A program made the position numbers and the translations under genes. Of a DNA stretch of 64,000 nt, positions 1 through 7,678 are shown piece by piece. Below the pieces are notes generated by a model. It did not search any database and was not told where the DNA came from. It saw only the letters and a list, made by a program, of their open reading frames with translations. Origin of the DNA: Pseudomonas fragi (lineage in GTDB: Bacteria; Pseudomonadota; Gammaproteobacteria; Pseudomonadales; Pseudomonadaceae); contig NZ_CP104861.1 of NCBI RefSeq assembly GCF_025426255.1, positions 3,534,001 through 3,598,000 of the forward strand. Reading direction: 5' to 3'. Numbering within the stretch: the first letter of the stretch is position 1; each line of letters starts with the position of its first letter.

Positions 1-667
1 CGAACTGCTTGGAAAGTGCCAGCACCGAGGTCATTTCATCGACGGCATTGACGTTGCTCGCCTCCAGAAACCCCGAGACCACTCGCACGTTGGCATCTGC
101 CACAGCAGGCTGGCCGTCGCTGGTGTGGATCAAGCCGTCCAGGCCCTTGGTCATGGTTTTCAAGTCCGGCTGGACCAGCTTGATCCGGTCCACTTGCGCC
201 ATGACGCGTGGGCCTTCGCCCTGGGCGCGGATGCTGATGGTGCCGTCCTGACCAACCTCGATCTGCTGCTGGGGCGGCACCGCAATCGGCCCACCGTTGC
301 CCATGATCGGCATGCCATTGCCAGCACGCAGCATGCCAAGGGCGTCCACGTTCATGCTCGCGGTGCGCACATAGGCTTCGCTGCCGTCAGGAGCCTGCAC
401 GGCCAGCCAGCCATCGCCGGACACGGCCACATCCAGGTCACGGCCGGTCTCGATCATGGCACCGGGGCTGAAATCGGTTGCCGGGCGCTCAGTCAGGGCA
501 AAGGCCCGCGCCGGAAAGCTGTCGCCAAACACCGGCATCGAACGCGCCTGCTCCAGGTCACGCTGAAAACCGTTGGTCGAGATGTTCGCCAGATTGTTGG
601 CATGCGCCTTTTGCGCCAGTGCGTTCTGACTGGCGCCGGTCATTGCCACATAAAGGTACTTGTCCAC
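1..667 (-). CDS. flgF: FlgF, flagellar proximal rod protein (3' end outside window)
   Basis: Structural protein of the flagellar proximal rod, exported by the flagellar type III system and assembled in the periplasm. The visible 222 residues begin MDKYLYVAMTGASQNALAQK and continue with ANNLANISTNGFQ, the N-terminal signature of the rod/hook/basal-body family (residues 1-30). The last visible residues (ASNVNAVDEMTSVLALSKQF) are the start of the conserved C-terminal helix, so only a short tail is missing. I chose the GTG at 665-667 because the family start fits and GAGGAAAGACT lies directly before it. A sigma-54 promoter lies 57 bases upstream of this start. The rest of the rod/ring operon (flgG onward) is expected to the left of base 1. 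Confidence 0.95.
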   Translation of the reverse strand, partial: MDKYLYVAMTGASQNALAQKAHANNLANISTNGFQRDLEQARSMPVFGDSFPARAFALTERPATDFSPGAMIETGRDLDVAVSGDGWLAVQAPDGSEAYVRTASMNVDALGMLRAGNGMPIMGNGGPIAVPPQQQIEVGQDGTISIRAQGEGPRVMAQVDRIKLVQPDLKTMTKGLDGLIHTSDGQPAVADANVRVVSGFLEASNVNAVDEMTSVLALSKQF

Positions 668-699
668 AGTCTTTCCTCTGTCTGACGGACGCTTGCCGC

Positions 700-719
700 C
701 CACCGCTGTACTGCGGTGG
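700..719 (-). other. Perfect hairpin in the flgF leader
   Basis: CCACCGC and GCGGTGG form a perfect 7-bp stem with a 6-base loop. It straddles the predicted transcription start and lies about 30 bases before the Shine-Dalgarno sequence. It could protect the 5' end of the message, or be a chance palindrome. Confidence 0.4.
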
Positions 720-723
720 TTAA

Positions 724-739
724 AGCAATTTGCGCACCA
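724..739 (-). promoter_or_regulatory. Sigma-54 promoter of flgF
   Basis: On the minus strand the sequence TGGTGCGCAAATTGCT matches the -24/-12 consensus TGGCACG-N4-TTGCT. The invariant GG (737-738) and GC (725-726) are exactly 12 bases apart. The predicted transcript starts near 713, which gives a leader of about 46 bases before the GTG at 667. RpoN and the FleQ/FleSR cascade drive rod operons in Pseudomonas, so the site fits its gene. This was a visual match only. Confidence 0.75.
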
Positions 740-880
740 ACTATTTTTTGACGGTGGGAAAGGCCGGTTTGACCGGGCTGGAGGGAGATTGGCGGACGAG
801 GCGAGAAAGGGAAAAGACGTAAATACGGCGGGGTTCTGCCGGTAGCGGCAAGGCATGGTCTGCCAGACAACGCACAACCT

Positions 881-932
881 GTGGGAGCGAGCCTGCTCGC
901 GAAGGCCGTTCGCGAGCAGACAACGCTCCCAC
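881..932. repeat. REP palindrome pair (family A), one arm degraded
   Basis: It opens with GTGGGAGCGAGCCTGCTCGC, followed by an inverted copy in which the second arm has drifted (GAGCAGACAACGCTCCCAC). It belongs to the abundant Pseudomonas REP/REPIN family found at seven other places in this window. It lies between the 3' end of phhR and the flgF promoter region. Confidence 0.85.
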
Positions 933-936
933 GGTT

Positions 937-2496
937 CTACTGCTTCGTCTTGATAATGTCGTGCTCGCGCAGTTTGTTGGCGATGGTGGTGTGGGAAACC
1001 CCCAGCCGCTTGCCCAGCAATCGGCTGCTCGGGTGCTCGGAATACAGCTGCTCCAGCACCGCCTTCTCGAAACGCCCGACAATCTGCTCCAGGCCGCCCT
1101 CCATCGAAAACTCACCCAACGGCTGGCGTACGCCGTAATCCGGCAAGCGAATATGCTCGGCCTTTACCATCCCGCCATCACACAGCGAAACCGCCTGAAA
1201 CAACACGTTCTCCAGTTGGCGCACGTTGCCCGGCCAGTGGTAGTGGCTCAGGCGATCCATGGCCGCAGGCGCCAGACGCGGCAGCGGGCAACCGATTTGT
1301 CGGCTGGCCTGATCCAGAAAATGCTCGACCAAAGGCTCAAGTCCGTCCAGGCAATCACGCAGCGGCGGGATGTGCAGCGACAGCACGTTGAGCCGGTGGT
1401 AAAGGTCCTGGCGGAACTCACCTTTGGCACACAACTCGGACAGGTCGACCTGGGTGGCGCACATAACCCGCACATCCAGATACACCTCTTCATCGCTGCC
1501 GACACGCCGGAAGCAGCCGTCCTGCAAAAAGCGCAACAGTTTGACCTGCAAACGCGGGCTCATTTCACCCACACCATCGAGAAACAACGTACCGCCCGCT
1601 GTCAGTTCCAGCAGGCCGAGTTTGCCTTCGGCGCGCGCCCCTTCAAACGCTCCGGGGCCATAACCGAACAGCTCGGTTTCGGCCATCGACTCGGGCAGGC
1701 CAGCACAGTTGAGCGCCATCAATGGCGACTGGCCACGGGGGCTGGCCAGGTGACAGGCGCGGGCCAGCAGCTCCTTGCCGGTCCCGGTTTCGCCTTCTAT
1801 TAACAGTGGCGCGTCCAGCGGCGCCATGCGCCGGGCTTCACGCACCACGGCGGCCATGACTTTCGAACTCTGGAAGATACTGTCAAAACCGCGCAACTCC
1901 TGTTTGCGCACGTTGTAGATTTGCTCGCCCACGCGGTCAGCGCGGTGCAGGGTAAGGACTGCGCCCGCCATCGCCTCGCTTTCATCGTGCTCCAGTTGCA
2001 GCGGTGCAATGTCCGCCAGATACACCAGCCCCTTGATCTTGACCCGCAAGCCATTGATCCGCGACTTGTTGGCCCGCACCAGTTCGGGCAGGTCAAAATC
2101 TTCTGCGTAACGCGACAGGGAAATCCCCGGCACCTCGTCGACACGAACCCCGAGCAACTGCGCGGCGGCACGGTTGGCGGCAACGATGCAACCGCCCATA
2201 TCAATGGACAACACCGGAAACTCCAGCGCCCCGAGCAAGGCATTGAGTTCCATATGCCTGCGTTCGCTGGGCATCAAACCTACGCGCTTGACTCCGAATA
2301 CACCGGCGATGGTTTCAAACTTCGGACGCAGGGCCTGGAATTGCAGGTTGATCAAATTTGGGCAGTACAGGTAAATCGCATTACCCTGATCGCCCCCCAC
2401 CTCGCCCCGCTTGACGTTGATGCCATAGGCAACCAGCAGGTTGAGAATGTCGCGAAGAATGCCAATCCGGTTTTGGCAGTGGACTTTGATGCGCAT
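937..2496 (-). CDS. phhR: PhhR, TyrR-family regulator of phenylalanine hydroxylation
   Basis: Transcriptional activator of aromatic amino-acid catabolism, divergent from its target operon phhABC. The 519-residue protein has an N-terminal ACT domain (about 1-70, MRIKVHCQNRIGILRDIL), a PAS domain (about 80-190), a sigma-54-type AAA+ domain (about 205-430) with Walker A GETGTGKE at 235-242, and a C-terminal helix-turn-helix (about 485-510, LGKRLGVSHTTIANKLR). As in TyrR, the sigma-54 contact loop is not canonical GAFTGA but PGAFEGA (281-287). Walker B reads LFLDGVGE, so the usual catalytic glutamate is a glycine (G308). I chose the ATG at 2494-2496 because the ACT domain starts there; an in-frame upstream start would add 23 residues encoded partly by a REP element. 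Confidence 0.93.
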   Translation of the reverse strand: MRIKVHCQNRIGILRDILNLLVAYGINVKRGEVGGDQGNAIYLYCPNLINLQFQALRPKFETIAGVFGVKRVGLMPSERRHMELNALLGALEFPVLSIDMGGCIVAANRAAAQLLGVRVDEVPGISLSRYAEDFDLPELVRANKSRINGLRVKIKGLVYLADIAPLQLEHDESEAMAGAVLTLHRADRVGEQIYNVRKQELRGFDSIFQSSKVMAAVVREARRMAPLDAPLLIEGETGTGKELLARACHLASPRGQSPLMALNCAGLPESMAETELFGYGPGAFEGARAEGKLGLLELTAGGTLFLDGVGEMSPRLQVKLLRFLQDGCFRRVGSDEEVYLDVRVMCATQVDLSELCAKGEFRQDLYHRLNVLSLHIPPLRDCLDGLEPLVEHFLDQASRQIGCPLPRLAPAAMDRLSHYHWPGNVRQLENVLFQAVSLCDGGMVKAEHIRLPDYGVRQPLGEFSMEGGLEQIVGRFEKAVLEQLYSEHPSSRLLGKRLGVSHTTIANKLREHDIIKTKQ

Positions 2497-2533
2497 GGGC
2501 AGGGCTCGGGAATAACTAACAATGGAGATCCAG

Positions 2534-2597
2534 TGTGGGAGCGAGCCTGCTCGCGAAGGCCTCAAGAGCGCCTTTCGCGAGCAGGCTCGCTCCCACA
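2534..2597. repeat. REP palindrome pair (family A, REPIN-like)
   Basis: Near-perfect long inverted repeat: TGTGGGAGCGAGCCTGCTCG on the left and its complement ending GGCTCGCTCCCACA on the right, with a short spacer. It lies 37 bases upstream of the phhR start, in the phhR-phhA intergenic region. Confidence 0.9.
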
Positions 2598-2690
2598 GAG
2601 AAGTTTTCCTACTTCAGTGGCATTTCATCGTCACGATTTTGTGACAGTTTTGCTGTCGGTTACTCAGCAATGACAGAGCAACACTCACAT

Positions 2691-2708
2691 CGTAACGAAT
2701 ACTTTACA
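2691..2708. promoter_or_regulatory. Candidate PhhR box
   Basis: Read on the minus strand the site is TGTAAAGTATTCGTTACG, which matches the TyrR/PhhR-type box TGTAAA-N6-TTTACA perfectly in the first half and at four of six bases in the second. It lies 28 bases upstream of the candidate phhA -24 element, where a PhhR dimer would be expected. A second inverted repeat, GACAG-ttttg-CTGTC, lies at 2643-2657. Confidence 0.5.
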
Positions 2709-2734
2709 AATTAGGCGCATCATCCCAGCATTAC

Positions 2735-2750
2735 TGGCTTAAGGCTAGCT
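2735..2750 (+). promoter_or_regulatory. Candidate sigma-54 promoter of phhA
   Basis: TGGCTTAAGGCTAGCT has GG at 2736-2737 and GC at 2748-2749 with the correct 12-base offset, but only partial agreement elsewhere (TAGC instead of TTGC). The predicted start is near 2761, giving a leader of about 70 bases. The phhA promoter of P. aeruginosa has been described as RpoN-dependent, which makes the match reasonable. A sigma-70 promoter is not excluded. Confidence 0.4.
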
Positions 2751-2831
2751 GTACGACGCAATCACTTGGGGTATCACTAAGGCATCGCAACAACGCCGAA
2801 TAATAAAAACGATTTCCTTGCGGAGAGCCCC

Positions 2832-3623
2832 ATGAAGCAAACGAAATACGTCGCCCGTGAGCCGGATGCCAATGGCTTTATCGACTACACACCTGCAGAA
2901 CACGCGGTGTGGAACACGCTGATTACCCGTCAGTTGAAACTGCTGGAAGGCCGCGCCTGCCCTGAGTACATGCAAGGCATCGAGAAGCTTGGCCTGCCCC
3001 ACGACAGAATCCCGCAACTGAGCGAAATCAATCAGGTATTGGGCGCCACCACCGGCTGGCAAGTTGCCCGCGTACCCGCGCTGATCCCCTTCCAGACCTT
3101 CTTCGAATTGCTGGCCAATAAGCAGTTCCCGGTAGCGACCTTTATTCGCACCCCCGAAGAGCTGGATTACCTGCAAGAGCCCGATATTTTCCACGAGATC
3201 TTCGGCCATTGCCCGCTGCTGACCAACCCGTGGTTTGCCGAGTTCACCCACACCTACGGCAAGCTTGGGCTGCAAGCGAGCAAGGAACAGCGCGTGTATC
3301 TGGCCCGCCTGTACTGGATGACCATCGAGTTCGGCCTGGTCGACACCCCTGAAGGCAAGCGCATTTATGGTGGCGGGATTCTTTCATCGCCCAAAGAAAC
3401 GGTTTACAGCCTGTCGTCAGAACCGGAACATCAGGTGTTCGATCCGCTGGAAGCCATGCGCACGCCGTATCGCATCGATATTTTGCAGCCGCTGTATTTT
3501 GTCCTGCCGGACTTGAAGCGACTGTTTGACCTGGCCCACGAAGACATTATGGGCATGGTCGAAAAAGGCATGACAATGGGCCTGCACGCGCCAAAGTTCG
3601 CGCCTAAACCCAAAGCGGCTTAA
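2832..3623 (+). CDS. phhA: PhhA, phenylalanine-4-hydroxylase
   Basis: Iron- and tetrahydropterin-dependent monooxygenase that converts phenylalanine to tyrosine in the cytoplasm. The 263-residue length is typical of the single-domain bacterial enzyme. The iron ligands are visible as HEIFGHCP (H121 and H126) and E166 in YWMTIEFG. The start at 2832 follows GGAGAGCCCC at a good distance. It is the first gene of phhABC: phhB regenerates the pterin cofactor and phhC transaminates the product. Expected regulation is activation by the divergent PhhR in response to phenylalanine or tyrosine. Confidence 0.97.
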   Translation: MKQTKYVAREPDANGFIDYTPAEHAVWNTLITRQLKLLEGRACPEYMQGIEKLGLPHDRIPQLSEINQVLGATTGWQVARVPALIPFQTFFELLANKQFPVATFIRTPEELDYLQEPDIFHEIFGHCPLLTNPWFAEFTHTYGKLGLQASKEQRVYLARLYWMTIEFGLVDTPEGKRIYGGGILSSPKETVYSLSSEPEHQVFDPLEAMRTPYRIDILQPLYFVLPDLKRLFDLAHEDIMGMVEKGMTMGLHAPKFAPKPKAA

Positions 3624-3672
3624 CCCGACTTTTTATACTTACATCAATAAAAACCGAATTCAGGAATCCACC

Positions 3673-4029
3673 ATGAACGCACTGAACCAAGCCCACTGCG
3701 AAGCCTGCCGCGCCGATGCTCCACAGGTCAGCGACGAAGAACTGCCGATGCTGATCAAACAGATCCCCGACTGGAACATCGAAGTTCGCGACGGCGTCAT
3801 GCAGCTGGAAAAGGTCTTTCTGTTCAAGAATTTCAAGTTCGCACTGGACTTTACCAATGCCGTGGGCGAAATCGCTGAGGCTGAAGGCCATCACCCAGGC
3901 CTGCTGACCGAGTGGGGCTCGGTCACCGTGACCTGGTGGAGCCACTCGATCAAAGGCCTGCACCGCAACGACTTCATCATGGCCGCGCGCACTGACGAAG
4001 TTGCAAAAACCGCCGAAGGCCGCAAGTAA
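3673..4029 (+). CDS. phhB: PhhB, pterin-4a-carbinolamine dehydratase
   Basis: Recycles the 4a-hydroxytetrahydropterin formed by PhhA by removing water. The 118-residue protein carries the family motif EAEGHHP (H73, H74, P75) and the later conserved histidine H91 in WSHSIKG. It has the N-terminal extension with two cysteines (CEAC) common in pseudomonads. It lies 49 bases after phhA, and its stop codon TAA overlaps the next ATG by one base, so translation of phhB and phhC is probably coupled. Confidence 0.96.
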   Translation: MNALNQAHCEACRADAPQVSDEELPMLIKQIPDWNIEVRDGVMQLEKVFLFKNFKFALDFTNAVGEIAEAEGHHPGLLTEWGSVTVTWWSHSIKGLHRNDFIMAARTDEVAKTAEGRK

Positions 4030-5225
4030 TGCACTTTGCCGCTATTGGTCGGGTACCGGGCGACCCGATTCTTGGTTTGATGGACGCCTACCAGCAGGAC
4101 AACAACCCCGACAAGTTCGACTTGGGCGTGGGCGTCTATAAAGACGCCAATGGCCTGACGCCGATCTTGCAATCGGTCAAACAGGCCGAACAGCGCCTGG
4201 TAGACCAGCAGCAGACCAAAACCTATATCGGCGGTCATGGCGACAGCCGTTTCGGGCAACTGATCAGCGAACTGGTACTGGGTGAGGACTCGCCTCTGCT
4301 GGCGGGCAAACGTGCAGGCGCCACGCAGACTCCGGGTGGCACCGGCGCGTTGCGCCTGAGCGCCGACTTTATCGCACAATGCCTGCCGGGCCGCGGCATC
4401 TGGCTGAGCGATCCGACCTGGCCGATCCATGAAACCATCTTTGCCGCTGCCGGGCTGAAGATCAGCCACTACCCGTACGTGGGCAGCGACAACAAGCTCA
4501 ACGTTGCTGCGATGCTCGAAGCGCTGGAACACGCGCCAAAAGGCGATGTGGTGCTGCTGCACGCTTGCTGCCACAACCCGACCGGGTTCGACCTGTCCCA
4601 GGCTGACTGGCTGCAGGTACTGGACGTAGTACGCCGCCGCGAACTGTTGCCGTTGATCGACTTCGCCTACCAAGGCTTCGGCGATGGACTGGAAGCAGAT
4701 GCCTGGTCGACTCGCCTGTTTGCCCGTGAGCTGCCGGAAGTCCTGATCACCAGCTCGTGCTCGAAGAACTTCGGCCTGTATCGCGAACGTGTCGGCGCCT
4801 TGATTGTGTGTGCCCATGATGCCGAAAAGCTGACGGACATCCGCAGCCAGTTGGCTTATCTGGCGCGCAACCTGTGGTCCAACCCGCCGGATCACGGCGC
4901 GGCAGTGGTGGCGACGATCCTCGGCGATGCACAGCTCAAAAGCGTGTGGATCGAAGAAGTGGAAGCCATGCGCAGCCGGATCGCGCAATTGCGCAGCGGT
5001 CTGGTAGAAGCACTGACGCCATTCGGGCTGGCTGAGCACTTCGCGCATATTAATCAGCAGCGCGGGATGTTTTCGTACACCGGCCTGACTCAGGAGCAAG
5101 TCCAGTTGTTGCGCGAGAAACACAGCGTGTACATGGTCGGTTCCGGTCGCGCCAACATGGCGGGAGTAGACGGCACCCGCCTGAGCCTGCTGGCCAAGGC
5201 AATTGCGCAGGTGTGTACTCACTGA
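4029..5225 (+). CDS. phhC: PhhC, aromatic amino-acid aminotransferase
   Basis: PLP-dependent class I/II aminotransferase that moves the amino group of tyrosine (and aspartate or phenylalanine) to 2-oxoglutarate, the next step after PhhA. The protein has 398 residues. The PLP lysine is K246 in SSCSKNFGLYRERVG, and the CHNPTG motif (181-186) and DFAYQGFG segment (211-218) are the usual aspartate/tyrosine aminotransferase signatures. The ATG at 4029 shares a base with the phhB stop. Substrate preference is inferred from the operon, because the family cannot be split by sequence alone. Confidence 0.94.
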   Translation: MHFAAIGRVPGDPILGLMDAYQQDNNPDKFDLGVGVYKDANGLTPILQSVKQAEQRLVDQQQTKTYIGGHGDSRFGQLISELVLGEDSPLLAGKRAGATQTPGGTGALRLSADFIAQCLPGRGIWLSDPTWPIHETIFAAAGLKISHYPYVGSDNKLNVAAMLEALEHAPKGDVVLLHACCHNPTGFDLSQADWLQVLDVVRRRELLPLIDFAYQGFGDGLEADAWSTRLFARELPEVLITSSCSKNFGLYRERVGALIVCAHDAEKLTDIRSQLAYLARNLWSNPPDHGAAVVATILGDAQLKSVWIEEVEAMRSRIAQLRSGLVEALTPFGLAEHFAHINQQRGMFSYTGLTQEQVQLLREKHSVYMVGSGRANMAGVDGTRLSLLAKAIAQVCTH

Positions 5226-5246
5226 CTTTCGACACATCTGAAATCC

Positions 5247-5392
5247 GTAGCAGCTGACGAAGGAATGAGGCTGCGTCCGGCTGCGCAGCAGTCGCAAAAC
5301 CATTGAGCCTTGGTGTTTCAGATACATCGAGTTCACCGGGTTTACGTCGACTGCGTCGCCGGACGCAGCCTCGTTCCTTCGGCAGCTGCTAC
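5247..5392. repeat. Family B inverted repeat (GTAGCAGCTG type)
   Basis: Two arms of about 50 bases. The left arm starts GTAGCAGCTGACGAAGGAAT and the right arm ends CCTTCGGCAGCTGCTAC, each containing GGCTGCGTCCGG or its complement, with a spacer of about 45 bases. It follows phhC by 21 bases and may also end the transcript. Similar elements occur at 9610, 18570, 29296 and 45732. The rest of the gap (5393-5530) shows only AT-rich promoter-like sequence. Confidence 0.85.
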
Positions 5393-5530
5393 GGGGATTT
5401 TGCTTGCCTTGTAGCCGCCGCATGAAAAACTCGATACAAATCCCCCCAGACGCAATAAAAAGACAAATTGTCACACTTCGTCCTGTATCCTTAGCAAGCT
5501 ACTTAAACACACCTTGCGAGGAGCGCGACG

Positions 5531-5662
5531 ATGCACGAGATCCCAAACCTCCCCTTCCCAAGCCTGCATGAAACCCAGCAGCCAATCCCGCAACACACCA
5601 GTGGCGAAAACTCCGCACTGGACGAGGCTTCAGAAAGCCTCCAGGCCGACAGCGAAGACTGA
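5531..5662 (+). CDS. Small ORF, 43 residues, function unknown
   Basis: An ATG follows GAGGAG at good spacing (5519-5524). It encodes MHEIPNLPFPSLHETQQPIP and then an acidic C-terminus (ASESLQADSED). I recognise no domain. The strong ribosome-binding site is the main support. It is followed by a hairpin (5673-5713) and a second small ORF in another frame, upstream of an MFS gene. It could be a genuine small protein or a leader peptide. Confidence 0.45.
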   Translation: MHEIPNLPFPSLHETQQPIPQHTSGENSALDEASESLQADSED

Positions 5663-5672
5663 CGGTTCGCAA

Positions 5673-5713
5673 TCAGACGGTGCGAAAAGCATCTGGTTTT
5701 TCACACCGTCTGA
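5673..5713 (+). other. Hairpin between two small ORFs
   Basis: TCAGACGGTGCGA and TCACACCGTCTGA form a 13-bp stem with one mismatch and a 15-base loop. It starts 10 bases after the stop of the 43-residue ORF and lies before the 58-residue ORF. No T-run follows, so it is not a simple terminator. It may set the ratio of upstream to downstream expression. Confidence 0.55.
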
Positions 5714-5750
5714 CACAATCGCTCCACCCTCCCCTATTCCGGATTCAAGC

Positions 5751-5927
5751 GTGACTGACAATTTCAGCGAAACCCAAGCCAGCGTTTTGATCGGCACCGC
5801 CGAAAAAATGATCGACCTCTGGGAACGCCTAAGCCCCGAAAAACAAGCAACCTTGCTCAAGCGTTTCGGCACCCAGGAAAATGCACTGGCGGCTTTAATC
5901 GCGACACAATTGGTTGCACCGTTGTAA
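5751..5927 (+). CDS. Small conserved-looking protein, 58 residues
   Basis: A GTG start gives [20 protein letters not shown] followed by [20 protein letters not shown] and an alanine-rich end ([10 protein letters not shown]). The composition is that of a compact helical protein. The reading frame stays open further upstream, but that part is proline/serine-rich and looks non-coding, so the start is uncertain; no clear Shine-Dalgarno sequence precedes the GTG. It is 35 bases upstream of the MFS gene. Function unknown. Confidence 0.5.
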   Translation: MTDNFSETQASVLIGTAEKMIDLWERLSPEKQATLLKRFGTQENALAALIATQLVAPL

Positions 5928-5962
5928 TCTGCCCCAACCGCTCCCCGCAGGACCCCTACCCC

Positions 5963-7150
5963 ATGCCTGAAACACAGCGCCCTATGGCAATCACACTGCA
6001 AGTGGTTTCCATTGTTCTGTTTACCTTTATCGGCTATCTGAATATCGGCATTCCGCTGGCCGTACTGCCCGGTTACGTACACAACCACCTCGGCTACGGC
6101 ACCGTAATCGCCGGGCTGGTGATCAGCGTGCAGTATTTGGCCACCCTGCTGAGCCGCCCGTACGCCAGCCGCATCATTGACACCCGGGGCAGCAAGCGCG
6201 CCGTGATGATTGGCTTGGCTGGCTGCGGCCTGAGCGGCGTGTTTATGCTGGTGTCCACCTGGCTGACGAGCATGCCGGCCTGGAGCCTTGCCAGCCTGTT
6301 GATCGGCAGGCTGGTGCTGGGCAGCGCGGAAAGCCTGGTGGGTTCCGGCTCCATCGGCTGGGGCATTGGCCGGGTTGGCGCACAGAATACCGCCAAGGTG
6401 ATTTCCTGGAACGGCATCGCCAGTTACGGCGCGATTGCTATTGGCGCGCCATTGGGCGTGGTGATGGTCGGCCATCTGGGCATGTGGAGCCTGGGGGCAA
6501 GCATCATTGCCCTGGGAGCCCTGGGCGTGTTGCTGGCCTGGCCAAAACTGGCCGCGCCCATTGTCAGCGGTGTGCGCTTGCCGTTCCTGCATGTGCTGGG
6601 GCGAGTGCTGCCCCACGGCACCGGGCTGGCCCTGGGCTCGATCGGCTTTGGCACCATCGCGACCTTTATCACCCTGTACTACGCAACTAATCACTGGGAA
6701 AACGCAGTACTGTGCCTGAGCTTGTTTGGCGCCAGCTTTATTGGCGCACGGCTGATATTCGGCAACTTTATCAACCGTATCGGCGGCTTTCGGGTGGCGA
6801 TTGCCTGCCTGAGCGTCGAGACCCTGGGCCTGCTGTTGCTGTGGTTGGCGCCGAACCCGGAACTGGCGCTGGCGGGCGCGGCCTTGAGTGGCTTCGGCTT
6901 CTCACTGGTGTTCCCGGCACTGGGGGTTGAAGCGGTCAACCTGGTGCCCGCCTCCAGCCGTGGTGCAGCGGTGGGCGCGTACTCGCTGTTTATAGACCTG
7001 TCACTGGGCATCACCGGGCCGCTGGTGGGCGCCGTAGCCGCAGGCTTTGGCTTTGCTTCGATCTTTCTGTTTGCGGCACTGGCGGCGCTCAGCGGGTTGT
7101 TGCTCAGTGTGTATCTGTATCGCCAGGCGCAGAGAGCGAGAGTCACTTAA
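5963..7150 (+). CDS. MFS transporter, YhhS/UPF0226-like
   Basis: Inner-membrane major facilitator of 395 residues with twelve predicted helices. Loop 2-3 carries the MFS signature as [15 protein letters not shown] (about 72-86). Length and sequence style ([20 protein letters not shown] near the N-terminus) point to the YhhS/YfcJ arabinose-type exporter group. The start follows AGGACCCC. The substrate is unknown. It ends 24 bases before the convergent arfB gene. Confidence 0.85.
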   Translation: MPETQRPMAITLQVVSIVLFTFIGYLNIGIPLAVLPGYVHNHLGYGTVIAGLVISVQYLATLLSRPYASRIIDTRGSKRAVMIGLAGCGLSGVFMLVSTWLTSMPAWSLASLLIGRLVLGSAESLVGSGSIGWGIGRVGAQNTAKVISWNGIASYGAIAIGAPLGVVMVGHLGMWSLGASIIALGALGVLLAWPKLAAPIVSGVRLPFLHVLGRVLPHGTGLALGSIGFGTIATFITLYYATNHWENAVLCLSLFGASFIGARLIFGNFINRIGGFRVAIACLSVETLGLLLLWLAPNPELALAGAALSGFGFSLVFPALGVEAVNLVPASSRGAAVGAYSLFIDLSLGITGPLVGAVAAGFGFASIFLFAALAALSGLLLSVYLYRQAQRARVT

Positions 7151-7174
7151 TGCCTTTGGGGATTGGGGGACTCT

Positions 7175-7588
7175 CTAGAAGTCCACCTTGCCCCGCCCAG
7201 CCTTGATGCTGCCGCGCTTGGTCTTGGATTCCAGGCGACGCTTTTTCGAACCCAGGGTCGGCTTGGTCGGGCGGCGTTTTTTCTCGACCTTGGTCGCGCT
7301 GACGATCAACTCGACCAAACGCTCCAGTGCATCGGCCCGGTTCTGCTCCTGGGTGCGATATTGCTGGGCCTTGAGAATCAGCACACCATCACTGGTGATC
7401 CGGCTGTCACGCAGCGCCAGCAGCCGCTCCTTGTAAAACGGCGGCAGCGACGAATTAACGATATCGAAGCGCAAGTGCATGGCGCTTGAGACTTTATTGA
7501 CGTTCTGCCCGCCCGCTCCCTGGGCACGGATTGCCGTCAGCTCGATCTCGGCATCAGGGATATGCACGTTGTTGGAAATTACCAGCAT
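7175..7588 (-). CDS. arfB: ArfB, peptidyl-tRNA hydrolase for ribosome rescue
   Basis: Releases stalled peptides from ribosomes that have run off broken mRNA, a back-up for tmRNA. The 137-residue protein has the release-factor catalytic motif GGQ at 26-28 ([15 protein letters not shown]) and the lysine/arginine-rich tail ([20 protein letters not shown]) that senses the empty mRNA channel. There are only 137 residues and no codon-recognition domain, which separates it from PrfA/PrfB and PrfH. I chose the ATG at 7586-7588 ([20 protein letters not shown]); an upstream in-frame start runs into the neighbouring terminator. Confidence 0.94.
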   Translation of the reverse strand: MLVISNNVHIPDAEIELTAIRAQGAGGQNVNKVSSAMHLRFDIVNSSLPPFYKERLLALRDSRITSDGVLILKAQQYRTQEQNRADALERLVELIVSATKVEKKRRPTKPTLGSKKRRLESKTKRGSIKAGRGKVDF

Positions 7589-7631
7589 CAAAAATGGGTC
7601 CGTCTTCAGGGCGTGCAGGATACCCCACAAA

Positions 7632-7663
7632 CAACAAACCCGGCGCAATGGCCGGGTTTGTTG
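7632..7663. terminator. Intrinsic terminator of the aroP-like gene
   Basis: CAACAAACCCGGC and GCCGGGTTTGTTG form a perfect 13-bp stem with a 6-base loop. It lies 15 bases past the stop codon of the minus-strand permease gene. Confidence 0.85.
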
Positions 7664-7678
7664 ATTTCAGCGCTCAGC

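Noticed and set aside
4029..5225. PhhC as a misassigned aspartate aminotransferase
   Set aside because: Motifs fit either, but tight coupling to phhB and the pathway logic favour the aromatic aminotransferase; uncertainty is stated in the entry.
3891..5474. Open frame of more than 500 codons on the minus strand opposite phhC
   Set aside because: It runs antisense to a clear aminotransferase with intact motifs. Its translation is low-complexity and recognises no family; GC-rich codon bias explains it.
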